Shown: one piece after another, positions 13,385-26,235 of the stretch | Layout: every line of letters begins with the position of its first letter | Numbering within the stretch: position 1 is the first letter of the stretch | Assembly (NCBI GenBank): GCA_019614645.1 | Contig: JABWDB010000035.1 | Span: 3,410,001 to 3,474,000 of the forward strand | Length of the DNA: 64,000 nucleotides | Reading direction: 5' to 3' | DNA from: Stratiolaelaps scimitus | Taxonomy: Eukaryota; Arthropoda; Arachnida; Mesostigmata; Laelapidae | Made by a program: the position numbers and the translations under genes | Notes under the pieces: generated by a model | Told to the model about the DNA's origin: nothing | The model's input: the letters and a program-made list of their open reading frames with translations, nothing else | Databases searched by the model: none

Positions 13385-13417
13385 ATGGTAAAGGTTTATT
13401 GGTTTATTAAAGGAATT
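13385..13417. mobile_element. Solo end of the same TIR element family
   Basis: aatggtaaaggtttattggt followed by ttattaaaggaattg matches the left terminus of the element at 11392. No matching inverted partner is visible within several hundred bases, so this is a fragment or one-ended copy. Confidence 0.6.
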
Positions 13418-13523
13418 GTAATTTTACAATGCTGAATAATGAATGTTTCCAATGTGCGCTTGTATCATCATGTTAAGGCATGCTTCATAATTGCGATGTT
13501 AGCGCCACAATGCATACTGTTAC

Positions 13524-13527
13524 CTAT

Positions 13528-13566
<39 letters not shown>
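13524..13566. repeat. (TA)n microsatellite
   Basis: AT array of about 43 bp with one phase change. Confidence 0.93.
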
Positions 13567-16413
13567 GGTGCACGATATTGTTGGCTAGCAGAGACAGTGA
13601 CTTCACCTTCTGTGGCTCAATGATGTGGATATATAATAGGTATATATGAGAGTGGAATTTTCGGACACTATTGACCTTTCCAAAGAGAGACACCCCAAGT
13701 CTGAACAATGTAGCACTATGAAAGTCTTATAGCCTTATGTTCCGAGTCAAGCAAGGAAGGATAAAGGAACCACTTAAACATGTAAAGCGGTCGTGTGTTT
13801 CTTCGGAAAAACAAAATTAGATAGAATGACACATATCGCCATTTCAACTAACCACCGCTTAATCGGCAGTATCATTAATATATCACGTGATATACTATGG
13901 GGTCAAAGTCTAGGTCGGTACCCGATCTGCATTCGTTCCTCTGATCTGAGAGGCGAATCGGGTCGCGGTCAGCTATTGGACGACCAAAAGGAGAGATCGT
14001 CCCCAACTCCTTTTTGTTTAGTTGCATTTATAGGAAAAATGAACCAAATCGTTTCCCTTAAACTCTCCTGGACTATTCATTATTTGCTCCGGCCAATTCC
14101 TTAATCTCGGTCATTATGACGTCAGGGCCCGGTGAGTACTGACTTAGATACTTATAACAAGTATTAATTGTGTGTCGCTTAATTATACATGGCTGTTTTC
14201 GTTCTCCTTTTATCTGACTCGAATGTCCACCAAGGTGATCAATGTTTGGTCTAATATTTACGTCGAATACGAAAGCACACAGGTGGTTCGTTGGTTGTTG
14301 GTGCCCACAAAGAGGTGCATCACCCATCTTCTGGTCGACTGTAATCGAAATCGGCGAACTTTTATGAGTTTGTCCGTTCGGAGTCATCTATTGTTGTTAT
14401 TATTATTTGATGTGGGTGATATCAGTTTCAAGCTTGCATTATCCCGATCATTGTTAACGCAAGCCATCGCTGCCTGTTGTACCCATAAAGTCAATAATAA
14501 TAATAAAAATGTTGATTCAACGCTCGTGATTTTTTCCTCTAACCAGTTACCACTGCATCCCGTCTCTCTCTGCTCCCGTTGTTCATACCACCCATTCTTC
14601 ATTGGTGTGGCTCGTCTCTACCCGATACCGTGGTTCGGCCCAGTAAATATTCAGCGGAATGAAATTAGGGTCAGACACAGCGGTTCTTCCTCTGCAGCAG
14701 CAGCAGCACTACCCCGTTCGTTCAACGGCAGCAATGATAGCTTGTGCCGTTGGCGTTGCCGCTATCGCTGCCGCAACGGCGGAGCTGCGCCTCACAACAG
14801 ACGTGGTAGATCTTGGGGGTGGGTGGGCGGCCGGCCCGACCAATGGGTTTGATGATCGGCTTGCCAGTGAGAACGGTGTGGTTGACGTTCAAAGGACGTC
14901 AGCCCCATCTCGACGAAGATGGCGACACGGGGAGGATTAGTCGGAGGTAACTGGCGCAGGCTTCTCCAGGGAGGAGAATCCACGATTCATTCATCGATCG
15001 AATCAACGAACGAAATGAATGACTGAGTGATCATGATGATGGCGATGATGAAGATGATGATGATAATAATAATCATAAGTATAACTCTTACAATCGGACG
15101 CTTTTGCAGCCACTGCTGTCGTATATAGTTTTGATGGTCGGATAACGGGTATCGCCTTTCATATTCCTATTCGGCACAGAGCAGACAGCATTGACAAGGC
15201 AACCTGTCACTTCTTCGCCATATAGATTTCTTGTTCAATGTGCTTCAACGCTACTGGGTTCGATTGTGGGTGTCAGTGAACGGTCAGTGAACGATAATGA
15301 ATGATGCGTGAGCCGGGAGAATTTGAGAGGTCGGACGTTGAGAGATGTTATTGATATGCAAGCTATAGGTGGGTCTCTCTCAGGGCGATTTTTGTTGAAA
15401 GAGTTAAGAAAGAGCGGTTCGGGGGTAGCAGGTCTGAGAGAGTAAGGCAATGACCTGCAACCTGGGACGACCCTGCTCTCATCTATTCGTCAGGGCGGGA
15501 CCCCCACCACCCAGAGGCTCGAAGCAATACTACCGTAATAAAAAAAACAAAAAAAATATATATATATATTTAATATGTACACTTCCCTGACGTTTGTGAG
15601 TAAATGTAAATTAAGTGGATTTCAGTCATTTTGGCGCTTTCCTGCTCGATCGTTATGTGGTAAGAAACACTGCTGGCTCCAAAGTAAGGCTCATGCTATA
15701 AGGTCTCATCACAGCGTCAACACGGCGATATCCGGCTAAGCCCCAGTACAGAAATATTTATGCCTCAATCCCCTTTCATGAGGATGGTGCCATGCACTAA
15801 AGCCAGCAGAGATCATAATCTCGTAATAGCTCTTTAGAAGTATATCATGTTATTTAACGAGGTTATTCGGCGTCGTATCCAACACATTGGCATAGTCGCC
15901 ACCCCCGAGCGTTTAATGAACAGCGCGAGCGACGTTTACTCAACGAGATTTAGCACGGCTCAAAATGACGAACAGCAGACACAATCCAATCAAGCCCGTT
16001 CGGTTGTCCAGCGTAGTCACGCATATCGCGAGTTGGTGATCAGGGACAGCGTTTCGGACGTTACACCGAAAGCCCGGTGGCGATCACCTGCTTTGTGTCA
16101 GCTTACTGTCACAAATATCACACTCACAATACATTTGGCAGGTGAAGTGCCACGCTGTGTGTGTGTCGTTATCGTACAAGCCAGCCGGTGGTGTGATCAA
16201 CTGACGAACCAGTGAGCAGCGTATCATGGTGGTGATTTCGCAACGCTCCTCATTCTTTATTCTAACCGACGCGAATGCGACAGCGCCGTATTACGCCATC
16301 ATGTCCGCAAGGACTAGACAACAGGCAACAAGCTCACGGGAGCTTACGGGATTCTTTAAATGCGATTCGAAATGCGGTTTGGAAGAAATGCGTCTTTGGC
16401 CGTTTGGATGCGT

Positions 16414-16417
<4 letters not shown>

Positions 16418-16449
<32 letters not shown>
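16418..16449. repeat. (TA)n microsatellite
   Basis: AT array of about 32 bp followed by a short (GT)n. Confidence 0.93.
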
Positions 16450-16464
<15 letters not shown>

Positions 16465-16994
16465 TTACAATGCATGCTGTCTGTGTTTAAGGGTCGTGGT
16501 TGATTTTTGGCCTCGTTGATTTGTTGATATCGCTGTGGAGGTTTGCGGGCTTCATGCCGAAGTGCTTCCATCGAGAGGAGATTCTGCCGGAGTAGAAGGA
16601 CAGTTAGGGGGTGGTCTTCCTTCGAGGGTCAACGCTGCGCTCAGCTGAGTCATCAACCACAGCAATCAGGCTGCTACTTCGATCCACAGGATTCCCGTGC
16701 AAATCCCACCGCAGAGCAAGTGGTGGGGCAACGTGAATTGGTTGAGTAAAAGCTTCCGCGAAGAGTGTCCCTTCAGTCGCTTCATACTGTAGGTGGTCGA
16801 ACGAAGATCGATGCCCAATCTGATGTTGATATAATTGGCCAGCTTCATGCCAGCCAATATTATAATTAGCGCTGTCACACGCACGTTGTCTAACGGTCTG
16901 CTAACCGTTCGTTGGAGGAACGGCCGCGATATCTGCAAACTTCCTACAATTATCCACTATTCATCTCGTAGTCTCAGATCACAACATAAAGTCT

Positions 16995-17000
16995 GTATAT

Positions 17001-17034
<34 letters not shown>
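16995..17034. repeat. (TA)n microsatellite, interrupted
   Basis: AT array of about 40 bp with small interruptions. Confidence 0.9.
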
Positions 17035-17038
<4 letters not shown>

Positions 17039-17178
17039 GTTGCTCGTGCAGGAACTTCCCCCTCATATGGTCCTGCTTCGCATTATATATGTTTACTGAC
17101 TAAACACAGTCATGCGGTAATTATTTGTATTTTGAAATTTAATTACAATACATTTTTCTGAACTCCAAATTGAACATG

Positions 17179-17212
<34 letters not shown>
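17179..17212. repeat. (TA)n microsatellite, interrupted once
   Basis: AT array of about 34 bp with one C. Confidence 0.9.
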
Positions 17213-18179
17213 GCAGTATCTTAACAAAGACATAAAACATAGACTGCGTTTTGTTTTGTACAAACCTCAAAATCGCGTACTTCAATTCACCCTCCTGCTT
17301 TATTGTCGTTACCAACTAAATATACATGGCATACTTAAGATATCGGTTATACCGCCGCAGTAGCGAGACGTATTGCATTCTGTGTTTTGGCCACCATCAA
17401 TACTTAGTATGCGTGGCGTACATAGGCAAGTTGGCAAGTACTCGATAGCGAAACATTAGAATCTCCTCATCGAAAAGAGAGGCAGACCCAAGATACCGTC
17501 ATTGTATAGAGACTCGTTGTACCTCAAGGCGCGTCTTCATTACTTCTCGCCAGTCGTGTTCCACTGCTGTTCGAATCGTATGAGCGCGGACGATGTTCTC
17601 ATCTCTAACGCTAATTATCCACAGCAGTGTGTCATTTCGGCACAAAGATTTTCCGTTGTAAACGATCAGTAATATATATCACGTGTATAATACGGGATAT
17701 TATTGGATATCTCGTATCTCGTGTTGTCGACGACGATCGTCCCTTATTCTTGATTATAAATGGCACAATTTACTATTGGACACGACTCGAGACGGACACA
17801 GGAACGGCTAGTATGTAACATTTGCAATGTGAGTCTATCAGGGCTATTATTGTTTTCACCGTTCGATCGGTCGTCCCCGCTGCTATACCAGTGACGAATA
17901 TTAGCCACACTCGCTACTGCTGCCACTCCACTGTTGTAAGTAGTGTCCATGATACGATGAAATGTATAGCTCTATTTTCGATTGCGCTTAAGAATCCCCC
18001 AATGGGATTGCCTGTGCCAGCAATATCGAAGCTATTTGCGGGCAGACCGATCAGGTCGATTTTAGCAGCAGCAGCAACAACAGCATGATTACCTAGCAAC
18101 AAACTAAGGATGATGCTCGAGCGATGAGACGATTATACTGAATCGGATACAATCGCTGCGTGGCGTTCTTCCGAGCAAG

Positions 18180-19370
18180 CCAAAGCAATGCTGGCTCGGA
18201 TCGCTCTTCGTTCTCGCCTTACAGCGTTAGCCATCTCGCTGACTTCGGCTGACCGATCAAACGAACGAAGGGCCCAAAGATTTTACGTGTACTTTTTTTC
18301 TTTTCTGAAATCGATCGGGGCTGAGAGAGGAGACCCGTTGCGTGTCTCTTACCTATCTGTGAGCATCTCGAATTTACAGCAGCGACGACGACGACGACAG
18401 CTAGAGTCGATTGGTGGACAGGTTAGCTTGGCATACAGCTTCCCGGCTCCCTTCGTGGCGGATATATATTTTATTTCTCCTCGTGTCGTGGTGTCTTCTT
18501 GATCGAAGCTGAATCTATGAAGAAAAGAAACGCTCCGGACCGCTCTGGATGGCTCGAGCCGAGTATACAGCCAGACCCCATCGAGCAGATCCAAGCCGGG
18601 TGATACCTCGGCCGGGCCGCCGAGCCCATAACTGGACCGAGCAGTCTTTCATCAGGCGTAGATATATAATATGTATGTTCATATAGCAACAAAAATAGAA
18701 GACGAAGACGATCGGCTAAGAAGATCCACAAAATCGCCAGGAGTGAGAGAAGTGCTGTTGGTATCATCCCCAGCAGCAGCGACACCATCACCACCACCAC
18801 AACGACGCTAAGAAATATAGAACCATGGCCGAGAAACGGGAAATTCTTTCTCGTTTGAGGCAGCCAGCCATCTACCTCCACCTCCCTACAGGCGATATAT
18901 CTATGTGAGCGTGTGTACCTTTTTGTGTCGCCTTTTTCGAATAGATACGCGCAAATGCATAGACAGTATACACCCATACACATCGGGCGATGTTCTACAA
19001 TACGTGGAGCACTCCCGCCTATTTCACGGAGCCAACAACGAACGAGCAAGCACTCATTCAGTCATTCATTGTTCTCTCATCGTCTACCACCACCACCATC
19101 GCTATATACCGCCTGTATAGCGGCAGACGCTATCTGTGCGACTTGGCGCGCGGGACTTGGGGATCACCGCGACGCCAGGCTACGCGTCCGCACTAGCATC
19201 AGCTGCAGCAGTCGCATGATGAACTGCTCGCGGGCTCTCTTGCTTGCGCGTCCAATCGAGGTGCAGACCCGACGTCGATGTCTAACTGCAGCCGAACCAG
19301 CTCGATGGCAACAACACTTTGCTGTCGCCGACGACGCCGTCGTATTGAGACAGGGACGGGCGTAGGGTCA
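18180..19370. other. GC-rich island, no recognised gene
   Basis: Contains GACGACGACGACGACAGC (about 18384-18402), CACCACCACCAC (about 18788-18800 and 19087-19100) and frames open on both strands, including a 192-codon minus frame (18471-19049). That frame reads V/L-rich across the CAC repeat and has no family signature. Possible regulatory or untranslated exon DNA. Confidence 0.35.
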
Positions 19371-20460
19371 TGCACAATTGGCTAACATATGCACAGACAC
19401 ACACACACACACAAGTACGACGCAGCCAGCCAGCCAACCAGACCGACAGGTAGAACAACGATGTGAATAGAAGATGCACAAGCTCACAATGACTCGTAAA
19501 TTCATACGCGGACGTGCATATGAACGCCGCCAACGGGCGTACATGAAACAATTCGGAATTTACACGACTATCGTGCGCATTATGTTGAGGTCACGGTGTG
19601 ACAACGCTGGGCGAGGTTTTGGCCCGGCTGATGTCTGGCTGGATGGGCTATGGTTGATGATACGGATGAACACCGGGTTCGATGTTCCTGGCCTATGGCG
19701 TGACCCATTGAGTGTGTTTGTGCAAATACCAAACTAAGATGGTGCCACCAAAGGATGAAGGTCAAGTTAGAGTTATAATGCTCTAGTCAAAGGTCGAAGT
19801 GAATTGAACATGGTCAGAAATCGATTGTTTTAATTGATTGATGTCTATTAATTACATGTTTGAATCCATGCGAGCACGTGTGGAGGCCCAGCGGAGATCA
19901 TATGGGGAGCGATTGTGTAAATGTAACACTACTGGCATTAACTTTCCTGCCAGACACGCGTGCGCAAACAAGCACACACATACACGTATACAATCATAAT
20001 CATGCAATTAGCGGCACATCTGCACATGTCTAAACACGCGTACAGATACATATATGTACGTCTGTACGCCTTCTTCTTATTCTAATTATACACGTACGTA
20101 TTTTCTGCACGTTGTCAGTTATTCAAATATTGTTGATATTATTATTATCATTATTATTTTTATATATATATATATATATATGCATATATAAATCCGCTCA
20201 ATTCGTGTCCTGAAGTATAAGTCACGAATAACGGCCCAAGGACGCATTATTCTACCAAAATGTCCCTCCTTCCAGTCGATGTTGTCTTTGTTGTTGCTCT
20301 CACTAACAACCGAACCGTATCTACACTGTTCCAAGTCTCGGTAGATCAAAACCACACTCTGTATTCCATTCATTCGAGTTGACTACTACGTGTCTACCAT
20401 TTAAATATCTACTAGTCGAACGACAGATTGATCGATCAATCAATCGATCCACGTCAATGT
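19370..20460. other. AT-rich non-coding DNA
   Basis: An (AC)n at about 19397-19412, ATT runs and a (TA)n array at 20160-20190. No gene. Confidence 0.45.
20160..20190. repeat. (TA)n microsatellite
   Basis: AT array of about 30 bp with one GC interruption. Confidence 0.9.
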
Positions 20461-21300
20461 TCCATGCGAATCCATGTCTATTCGGGGCGCGCCATGCACG
20501 TGGTATTCATGGGGCGCCACAGTTGGCCAAAGTGGTCCTCCCTGCGTTCGGACGGAGCTAACAATGCTCGACACTTTCACTCATAACAACAATCAACCTC
20601 CCTTCTCTCTCTCTCGCTTGCGCTTCCGATCGGACCCCCTCGGTTTCCCTCGCTTTCTTTATTTCTTCTCATTTTCTCCTGGTGTTCTTCGTTGTTCTTC
20701 TACGAAGGCCCCTTCCTTGTCTTCGACTTCGTTTCGTTGCTTAGCTCCTGCCGGCCGCTTCGGCCGTTGCTGCCACTGATTCTTCATTCCTTTTTTTTTC
20801 TTCCCACCACACCGTTCTTCTTGTGCAAGAAGATGAAGAAGCCTCGATGTCGACGCAGGTTCAGTCGGTCGGTCGGTCGATCTAGCTAGCTAGCTAGCCG
20901 GCCAGCCAGCACCAGCCGTTTAGACGCGTCGCGATGCCAATGCGCAGGCGGTATCGGCAATAGCAGCAGACAGTGCCGACGTGATGGCGGTGAGTGGCAC
21001 GTGTCTTCCATTGACCGCAATCACGGCTGCTCGTTCGCTGGCCGGCTGGCCGACTCTCTCACTCATTCGCTGGAGCAGACATTGGCACAAACGCTACACA
21101 ACAGACACAACAACAACAACAGACGCCCCATAACAGCAGTCAGTGATTCCGGCAGACGAACGATCGGGCCAACCGCATCGTGAGAACAAATGAAGTCTGC
21201 CGCGTCGCTAGAAGATGGCGGTGATTGCTTCCGAGAGGATGCCCTCGCTTCTGGGCTTCACCTCACCGCACCTCATTTCCTTGCCCCCATAGACGGTACA
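20460..21300. other. Pyrimidine-rich and GC-rich island
   Basis: A long C/T-rich stretch (20595-20830) is followed by CAG/CAA runs, GGTCGGTCGGTCG (about 20866-20880) and AGCTAGCTAGCTAG (20882-20898). A donor-like GGCG|GTGAGT occurs at 20990 on the plus strand. An untranslated exon is possible but unproven. Confidence 0.35.
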
Positions 21301-21742
21301 TAACGTCAGCGTGGAACAACACCGACACAGGGACATGGATAGATACAAACGACCGCCTCGGTCAATCTCAGGGAGGAACTATAGTGAAAGCAGGATCTCA
21401 AACGACGGTTCTTCGAAGGACATGGTACGGGGGGTATGAAGGATGCAGGGGCTGTATGAGGGGTGGTTTGCGATGTTTGATGATGATGAGAGGGAGGGTG
21501 CAGCTGACAAGGTTGCGTTTAAATGTCATTGTTGAATTGTCCTGAAGGGACACGAGAGATTCGGGAAAGGCTTGCAAAGGTTTTTGGGACAAGACGCATA
21601 ATAACCAATAATAATAATGACGGATAAACAGCAGAGAGAGAGACAATAGTTCTCAAAGTCCCGGTATTGTTCTGGGGTGGAGCCCACCACACATCGTTTC
21701 TAAAACTTGATTCAGCAAAGCTACAAATATTTGGGGGTCGTA

Positions 21743-21771
21743 GCACAACATCACAACCTGTGATGTTGTGC
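21743..21771. repeat. Perfect 13-bp inverted repeat, 3-base loop
   Basis: gcacaacatcaca (21743-21755), loop acc, tgtgatgttgtgc (21759-21771). No following T-run; function unknown. Confidence 0.85.
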
Positions 21772-21997
21772 CGCAGTCATCTCAAATGATTGCTAAGGGT
21801 GTGTGATACCACTGCACGCGCATTGTACCGCATTTGCATTCATTGAATCCTTCATACAACGCAATGCCGAAGCAGCAGCGCCGTAGACGTTAAACGTTGG
21901 CCGAGAGTTGGACTGGAAACAGTATTTTGTAGTCGCAAGATATGATACATTCGGGAGCTGTTAAGAGTTTGCCGCGATTCTGATTCTCAGTATAACG

Positions 21998-22031
21998 TAT
22001 ATCATAGCGGGGACTGTCATGCTATGATATA
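21998..22031. repeat. 11-bp inverted repeat, 12-base loop
   Basis: tatatcatagc (21998-22008) pairs perfectly with gctatgatata (22021-22031). Confidence 0.75.
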
Positions 22032-23173
22032 TGCGCATGTGAGGCATGCACAAATTCATTGGATAAATAAAACATATATACACACAATTATTAATGGTGA
22101 CCGCATCCGTTTTCGTGTCTAATTTTACTGTTTATGAATGTAGAGTATTACTTATTTAGGTGTACAATAAATACCGCCAAATGATAATAATAATAATAAT
22201 AATAAAGAAATTATATTTTCAGTTCAATCATGTTTAATCGCCGTTCACCACTACCGGTGTAGACGAGGAAGCAAAGTTAATTATAATGGTGTTCACGGTA
22301 GCCTCCTCAAGGCCTCCTTCAATTCATTTTGCATATTCGTACGCCATTCAGTGGTACCACCAGTAAATCTAGGTCCACCAGTAAATCAACCTCGCGGGCG
22401 TCACAGTCCACCGACACAAGCGGTAGTATTTCGCTTCTACTGTCGTTGGTCTCCATATATGTTACGTTGTACACGGCGATACGTATTACTACGGGTGGTA
22501 TTGTCGCTGCTGCTGCTGCTGCTGCTGTTTTGTTTGGTCATTTAGGGGCGCCCTCGCGAGGGCCGGCCGAGTTATAATTAAAGTTACCATGATTTTAGCC
22601 TTCACCGGCGCACGAAACCCCTTCGGCGATTGCAGTCACAGTTACGGACGCAAGTTGTATTGCCACAGTGATGCTGTGTTGTTGTACAAGGCGTCCAAGG
22701 TATCCAGCTAGTGCTGCCGTCGACGCCTGTTCTAGAAGTCGTCACCTTCCAGTATAACAACTTGTTCGAGTCGGACACAGATCGAGCGGGTGATATAAGT
22801 AACGAAGGACGCTGCGAAGTTACAGTGCGTTGAGAACGAAAACTTCGTGACAATGTAACAATGTCTAGTACTGCTTACTGCTGCTACGTGCACGTGTTAT
22901 TTACGTCTACAAGTTACAAGTTGTCTTGCGGAGACCTCACAAGAGAATAATTACGATGATGATGATGATGATGATGATAATAATAATGATTATTTTATTA
23001 TTTAACAAGGTAGTGTTATTAGAATGACGTGGTAGCGCACCGTTGTTCCTGGCTAGAAGTGAATTGCAGAATCGCTAGAATATGATGGCAGATTGTCGAC
23101 TACCGATGAAGGTTGAAAGGGTACAGTTAGTTGTCAAGGGTATTTTGTACTCCCATGCGAGTCTAGCTGTATG

Positions 23174-23181
<8 letters not shown>

Positions 23182-23205
<24 letters not shown>
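23182..23205. repeat. (TA)n microsatellite
   Basis: AT array of about 24 bp after a short (CA)n. Confidence 0.9.
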
Positions 23206-24265
23206 ATGTGTGTACACCAAAGACCTTGGTCATATGACAACTAACTTCAGAGTGAATATAGCGGGGAGACCTGCAGGCCCAATAGAAGCGGGGATAGTGG
23301 TTGGGTTTACGTCGGCAGCAATTGCGTAGTTCAACTCTATAAATCATATATCGATTGAAAGGTGGTAATTGTAAGCTAATGTGACGCATGAAGTACTATT
23401 ATATACTGGCCGGTAACGTAAACGGTACCGAAATAACTTTACAATTGGACACACAAGGTATTACTGTCCACCCCCCTTCCTCATATTGCCAAAGCACAGA
23501 AATTATTCTATATAACCATAGAAAATATACACGATGTAAAGGGTGCAGTGTCTCACTATAAACGACCTGTTCTGATCGTGAAACAGCCGCGGCGCTGTTG
23601 CGCCCATCGTATTATTTTTTGAATATAGTATTTTGCATATCACTCAACGGTTGACGTTTGTAGAAATTCACGCTCAGAATTGAGGTTTTATATTGTGAAT
23701 TTTCACATTTATTTTTACTTTAAATCCATATCTATCATTACTTTGTTGTTGTCGATCGGCACTTCGGTCAACTTGTCACTTTAATATTGAAGAATTGTGG
23801 GAAATAATAAATAATAATGATTCTAATGATTATTTATCTTCGTTTTCTCGTATTTCAGTTGAAATGGAGCCTAAAAATTAAGGTGCGCCCAACCGGCGGC
23901 GGCGGCAGGCAACCAACAACCAGAAAACAACAAACAAGCAGTTCATTTCTTCACCATTTCGTCGTTCAGAGAAAGACTTCCTTGCGCCAATATTGAATCT
24001 GGAAAAATTAAGGTACATGTGATAAACAAACACAATGGGCAATGACTCACAGTCGGACTAGGTCTTTAGTGATATTTTTCGTTGACAATTACTCGAATAT
24101 CATACGTGTGTCATATTATGAAAGTTAGACGATCTTGTAAATTGGACCCTTCTTGCTATCATTATTATTGTTACTATTAGTATTATTATTATTGTTCTTG
24201 TTGGAGATCAAAGCAAACCAACAAATCGAATAGTTGGGTTCAAGAAAAAAATGCGATCTCTCTCT

Positions 24266-24300
24266 GTATATATATATATATATATATACATATATATATT
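24266..24300. repeat. (TA)n microsatellite
   Basis: AT array of about 35 bp with one interruption. Confidence 0.9.
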
Positions 24301-25475
24301 TAGCAATTTTTGCGTCTCAATATATCGCAGGTTATTTATTTCATATTATTCCAGTGCGGCAAGATATTCCAATATGGTGTAAACGACGGACATAGAAGAA
24401 GGCTATTAATTTTACTTTTTTTTATTAGCATACACATTTAACATATCTACCTTCATTGCTCCACTTTAATATTTCTCTAACGTCAAAAAATATTCGCCCA
24501 GCCACCAGAGGCCGCGCATTTAACTCGGCGCTTAGCCTGGCCACACATCGGCCCCGCAATAACAAGCAGCAGTAGCAGCAGCAGCTTATAGCAGCAGCTC
24601 CTGCCCGCTCGAGTATGTGCGCGGGCCCAGGCGGTTGTTATACTGTACCCCGCGACCCTCCTTACCAGAAGTTGACTAGTTCAGATAACAGGGTTTTGCG
24701 TTTCGGCGACTTGAAGCCGCCACCAGTCGGCCTCGTGCCGGTCGTGTGCCACTGCGCCAGCGGGTAATGAGCATTTGAATTACGCGCCGCACCTCAAGGC
24801 TGCTATCCCAGGCCGGTGCAGCTGTTGAGTAGACCCCAAGACGTAGGTACTAAAATGATCATCAGCATCATCATTATCGTCATCATCGCATATCCACCTG
24901 TCTGTTTGTCTACATCCCGTAGATATATATGTAGATGACAGTTGCCGTCAAAGCGGTTACCCCCCTTGATTCTGTATATATTATAGAATAGAAGAAAGCA
25001 GGCAATGGTCGACATATGATCGACACCCTGTTGACCACGAACGCCGAAGACAATCACCATCTCCTTGATTCGTATACAAGGCGGCTTGGTCGTTCGATCG
25101 GCCTATCGTTTCAATTCATTCGTACGCTTAAGTATTATACAAATTCAGTATTTGCGAAATTAGGAGGAGCAGCAGCAGCAGCAGTGGTTAATCTGGCAAA
25201 AAGTGCTGGATGCTGGCCCTCATAAAAGCGATTCCACTCGAGTGAATGGTTGTCGTTGACCGCATAGAGGTTCATTAGAAGAAGTAAATGTAGCAGGACC
25301 TAACGCTAAGACCAGGGTATCTACGAGATCGAGCTGATACACGACCAAACAAGCAGGCACGTATACACACAGTGAGCTGGAACATGTTGCAGATGCTGGT
25401 GTTGATTAATTAGCGTCACAATAAACGCAAGTTGTACGTGCTAGTTTGTCTGATACGCGTCTCAGAGTATCTCCG

Positions 25476-25545
25476 CTCTGGTTAAATGCTATAAGCAATG
25501 CGTCGCATTCGATTCGACGCAGGCTGCAGATGAAAATTGTGTTTT
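25476..25545 (+). repeat. Second copy of the tRNA(Arg)-like repeat
   Basis: gttaaatgctataagcaatg then cgtcgcattcgattcgacgc aligns with the relic at 11732 over about 60 bp with gaps. Not a functional tRNA: arms and B box are degraded. Confidence 0.35.
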
Positions 25546-25765
25546 CTTCTCGTGCCTGTTTACTCTGGATGAATCTGCGCCAGCCGCTGGGTTGACGTTA
25601 TGAAGAAGCGTCCACTAAAATTGGGCCTTTTGCTCAAGCTTTCGTTGTTTGCGGAGAGGGTAAATTAACGGAAATGTTATTATTATTATTATTGCGGTCT
25701 TCAAAGCTGCAGGAAACTTTGACGTAGAGTAGCTTATTTATGAAGCTAATAATTCACTGAAGATG

Positions 25766-25786
25766 TATATATATATATATATATAT
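25766..25786. repeat. (TA)n microsatellite
   Basis: AT array of about 21 bp flanked by ttcactgaa and ttcagtgaa, which are inverted with respect to each other. Confidence 0.85.
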
Positions 25787-26235
25787 TCAGTGAAACATCT
25801 TCTTGCTCCGCAAAATCCGTGGCGCACGTGAGGTCATCATAACATTTATCTTTGGCGACATCCTTAATGTACCGCAAACCTCAATAGATTCAACCTGACA
25901 AGATTGTCGAATATATGCCTATAACGATGGTCTTGGTAGTGCTTGCTATCAATCGTTTGTACAATGCATATCTCCTAGCTTAAGACTGCTAGAAGCGTTC
26001 ACACCCCCCGTATCCGGTTATGACGAGCGAACTTGAAAGCAGACCCATATTTGGCATCTTCAACGGCACAAATCAATGCGTACTACGGCCGAACCGTATA
26101 GCATACTTGCATCGAACTAGAATTCGTTAGTCTTATAATCGCTCGACTCGGCTGTTCTCATAGTGTCCAACCTATTGACGACTTGTTATGCAATTAACTA
26201 ACTAGCTTCTCACTCTTGATACGCTCATCATCCAG

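Larger units (their letters stand above)
12690..14640. other. AT-rich non-coding DNA
   Basis: Holds a (TA)n array at 13524-13566, the solo TIR end at 13385 and a perfect 16-bp palindrome TATATCACGTGATATA (13879-13894) with a CACGTG E-box core. A 226-codon plus-strand frame (14172-14852) shows no domain. Confidence 0.4.
14640..18180. other. Small GC-rich island, then AT-rich non-coding DNA
   Basis: CAGCAGCAGCAGCAC at 14693-14708 is followed by a GC-rich block to about 14990. A GAT run lies at 15034-15064. The rest is AT-rich with (TA)n arrays at 16418-16449, 16995-17034 and 17179-17212. No gene recognised. Confidence 0.4.
21300..24480. other. AT-rich non-coding DNA with hairpins
   Basis: Holds the perfect hairpin at 21743-21771, an 11-bp stem at 21998-22031, ATA and GAT runs (about 22184-22205, 22957-22990) and (TA)n arrays at 23182-23205 and 24266-24300. 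No gene. Confidence 0.45.
24480..26235. other. Upstream region of the dimm-like gene
   Basis: A GC-rich block at 24490-24830 (CAGCAGTAGCAGCAGCAGC near 24565, then GC-rich unique sequence) is the island nearest the gene, and a candidate promoter or 5' exon. An E-box CATATG, the type reported to be bound by fly Dimm, lies at 25013-25018. A (TA)n array is at 25766-25786. The rest is AT-rich with no coding signal. Confidence 0.35.

Noticed and set aside
14172..14852. 226-codon plus-strand open frame
   Set aside because: It crosses ATT and CAG repeats, shows no domain, and its composition changes abruptly along its length. The length is explained by low stop density in repeats.
18471..19049. 192-codon minus-strand frame with a Val/Leu-rich, membrane-like stretch
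   Set aside because: The hydrophobic run comes from the reverse of a CAC/CAG repeat. No family signature is present, and no supporting splice sites were seen.
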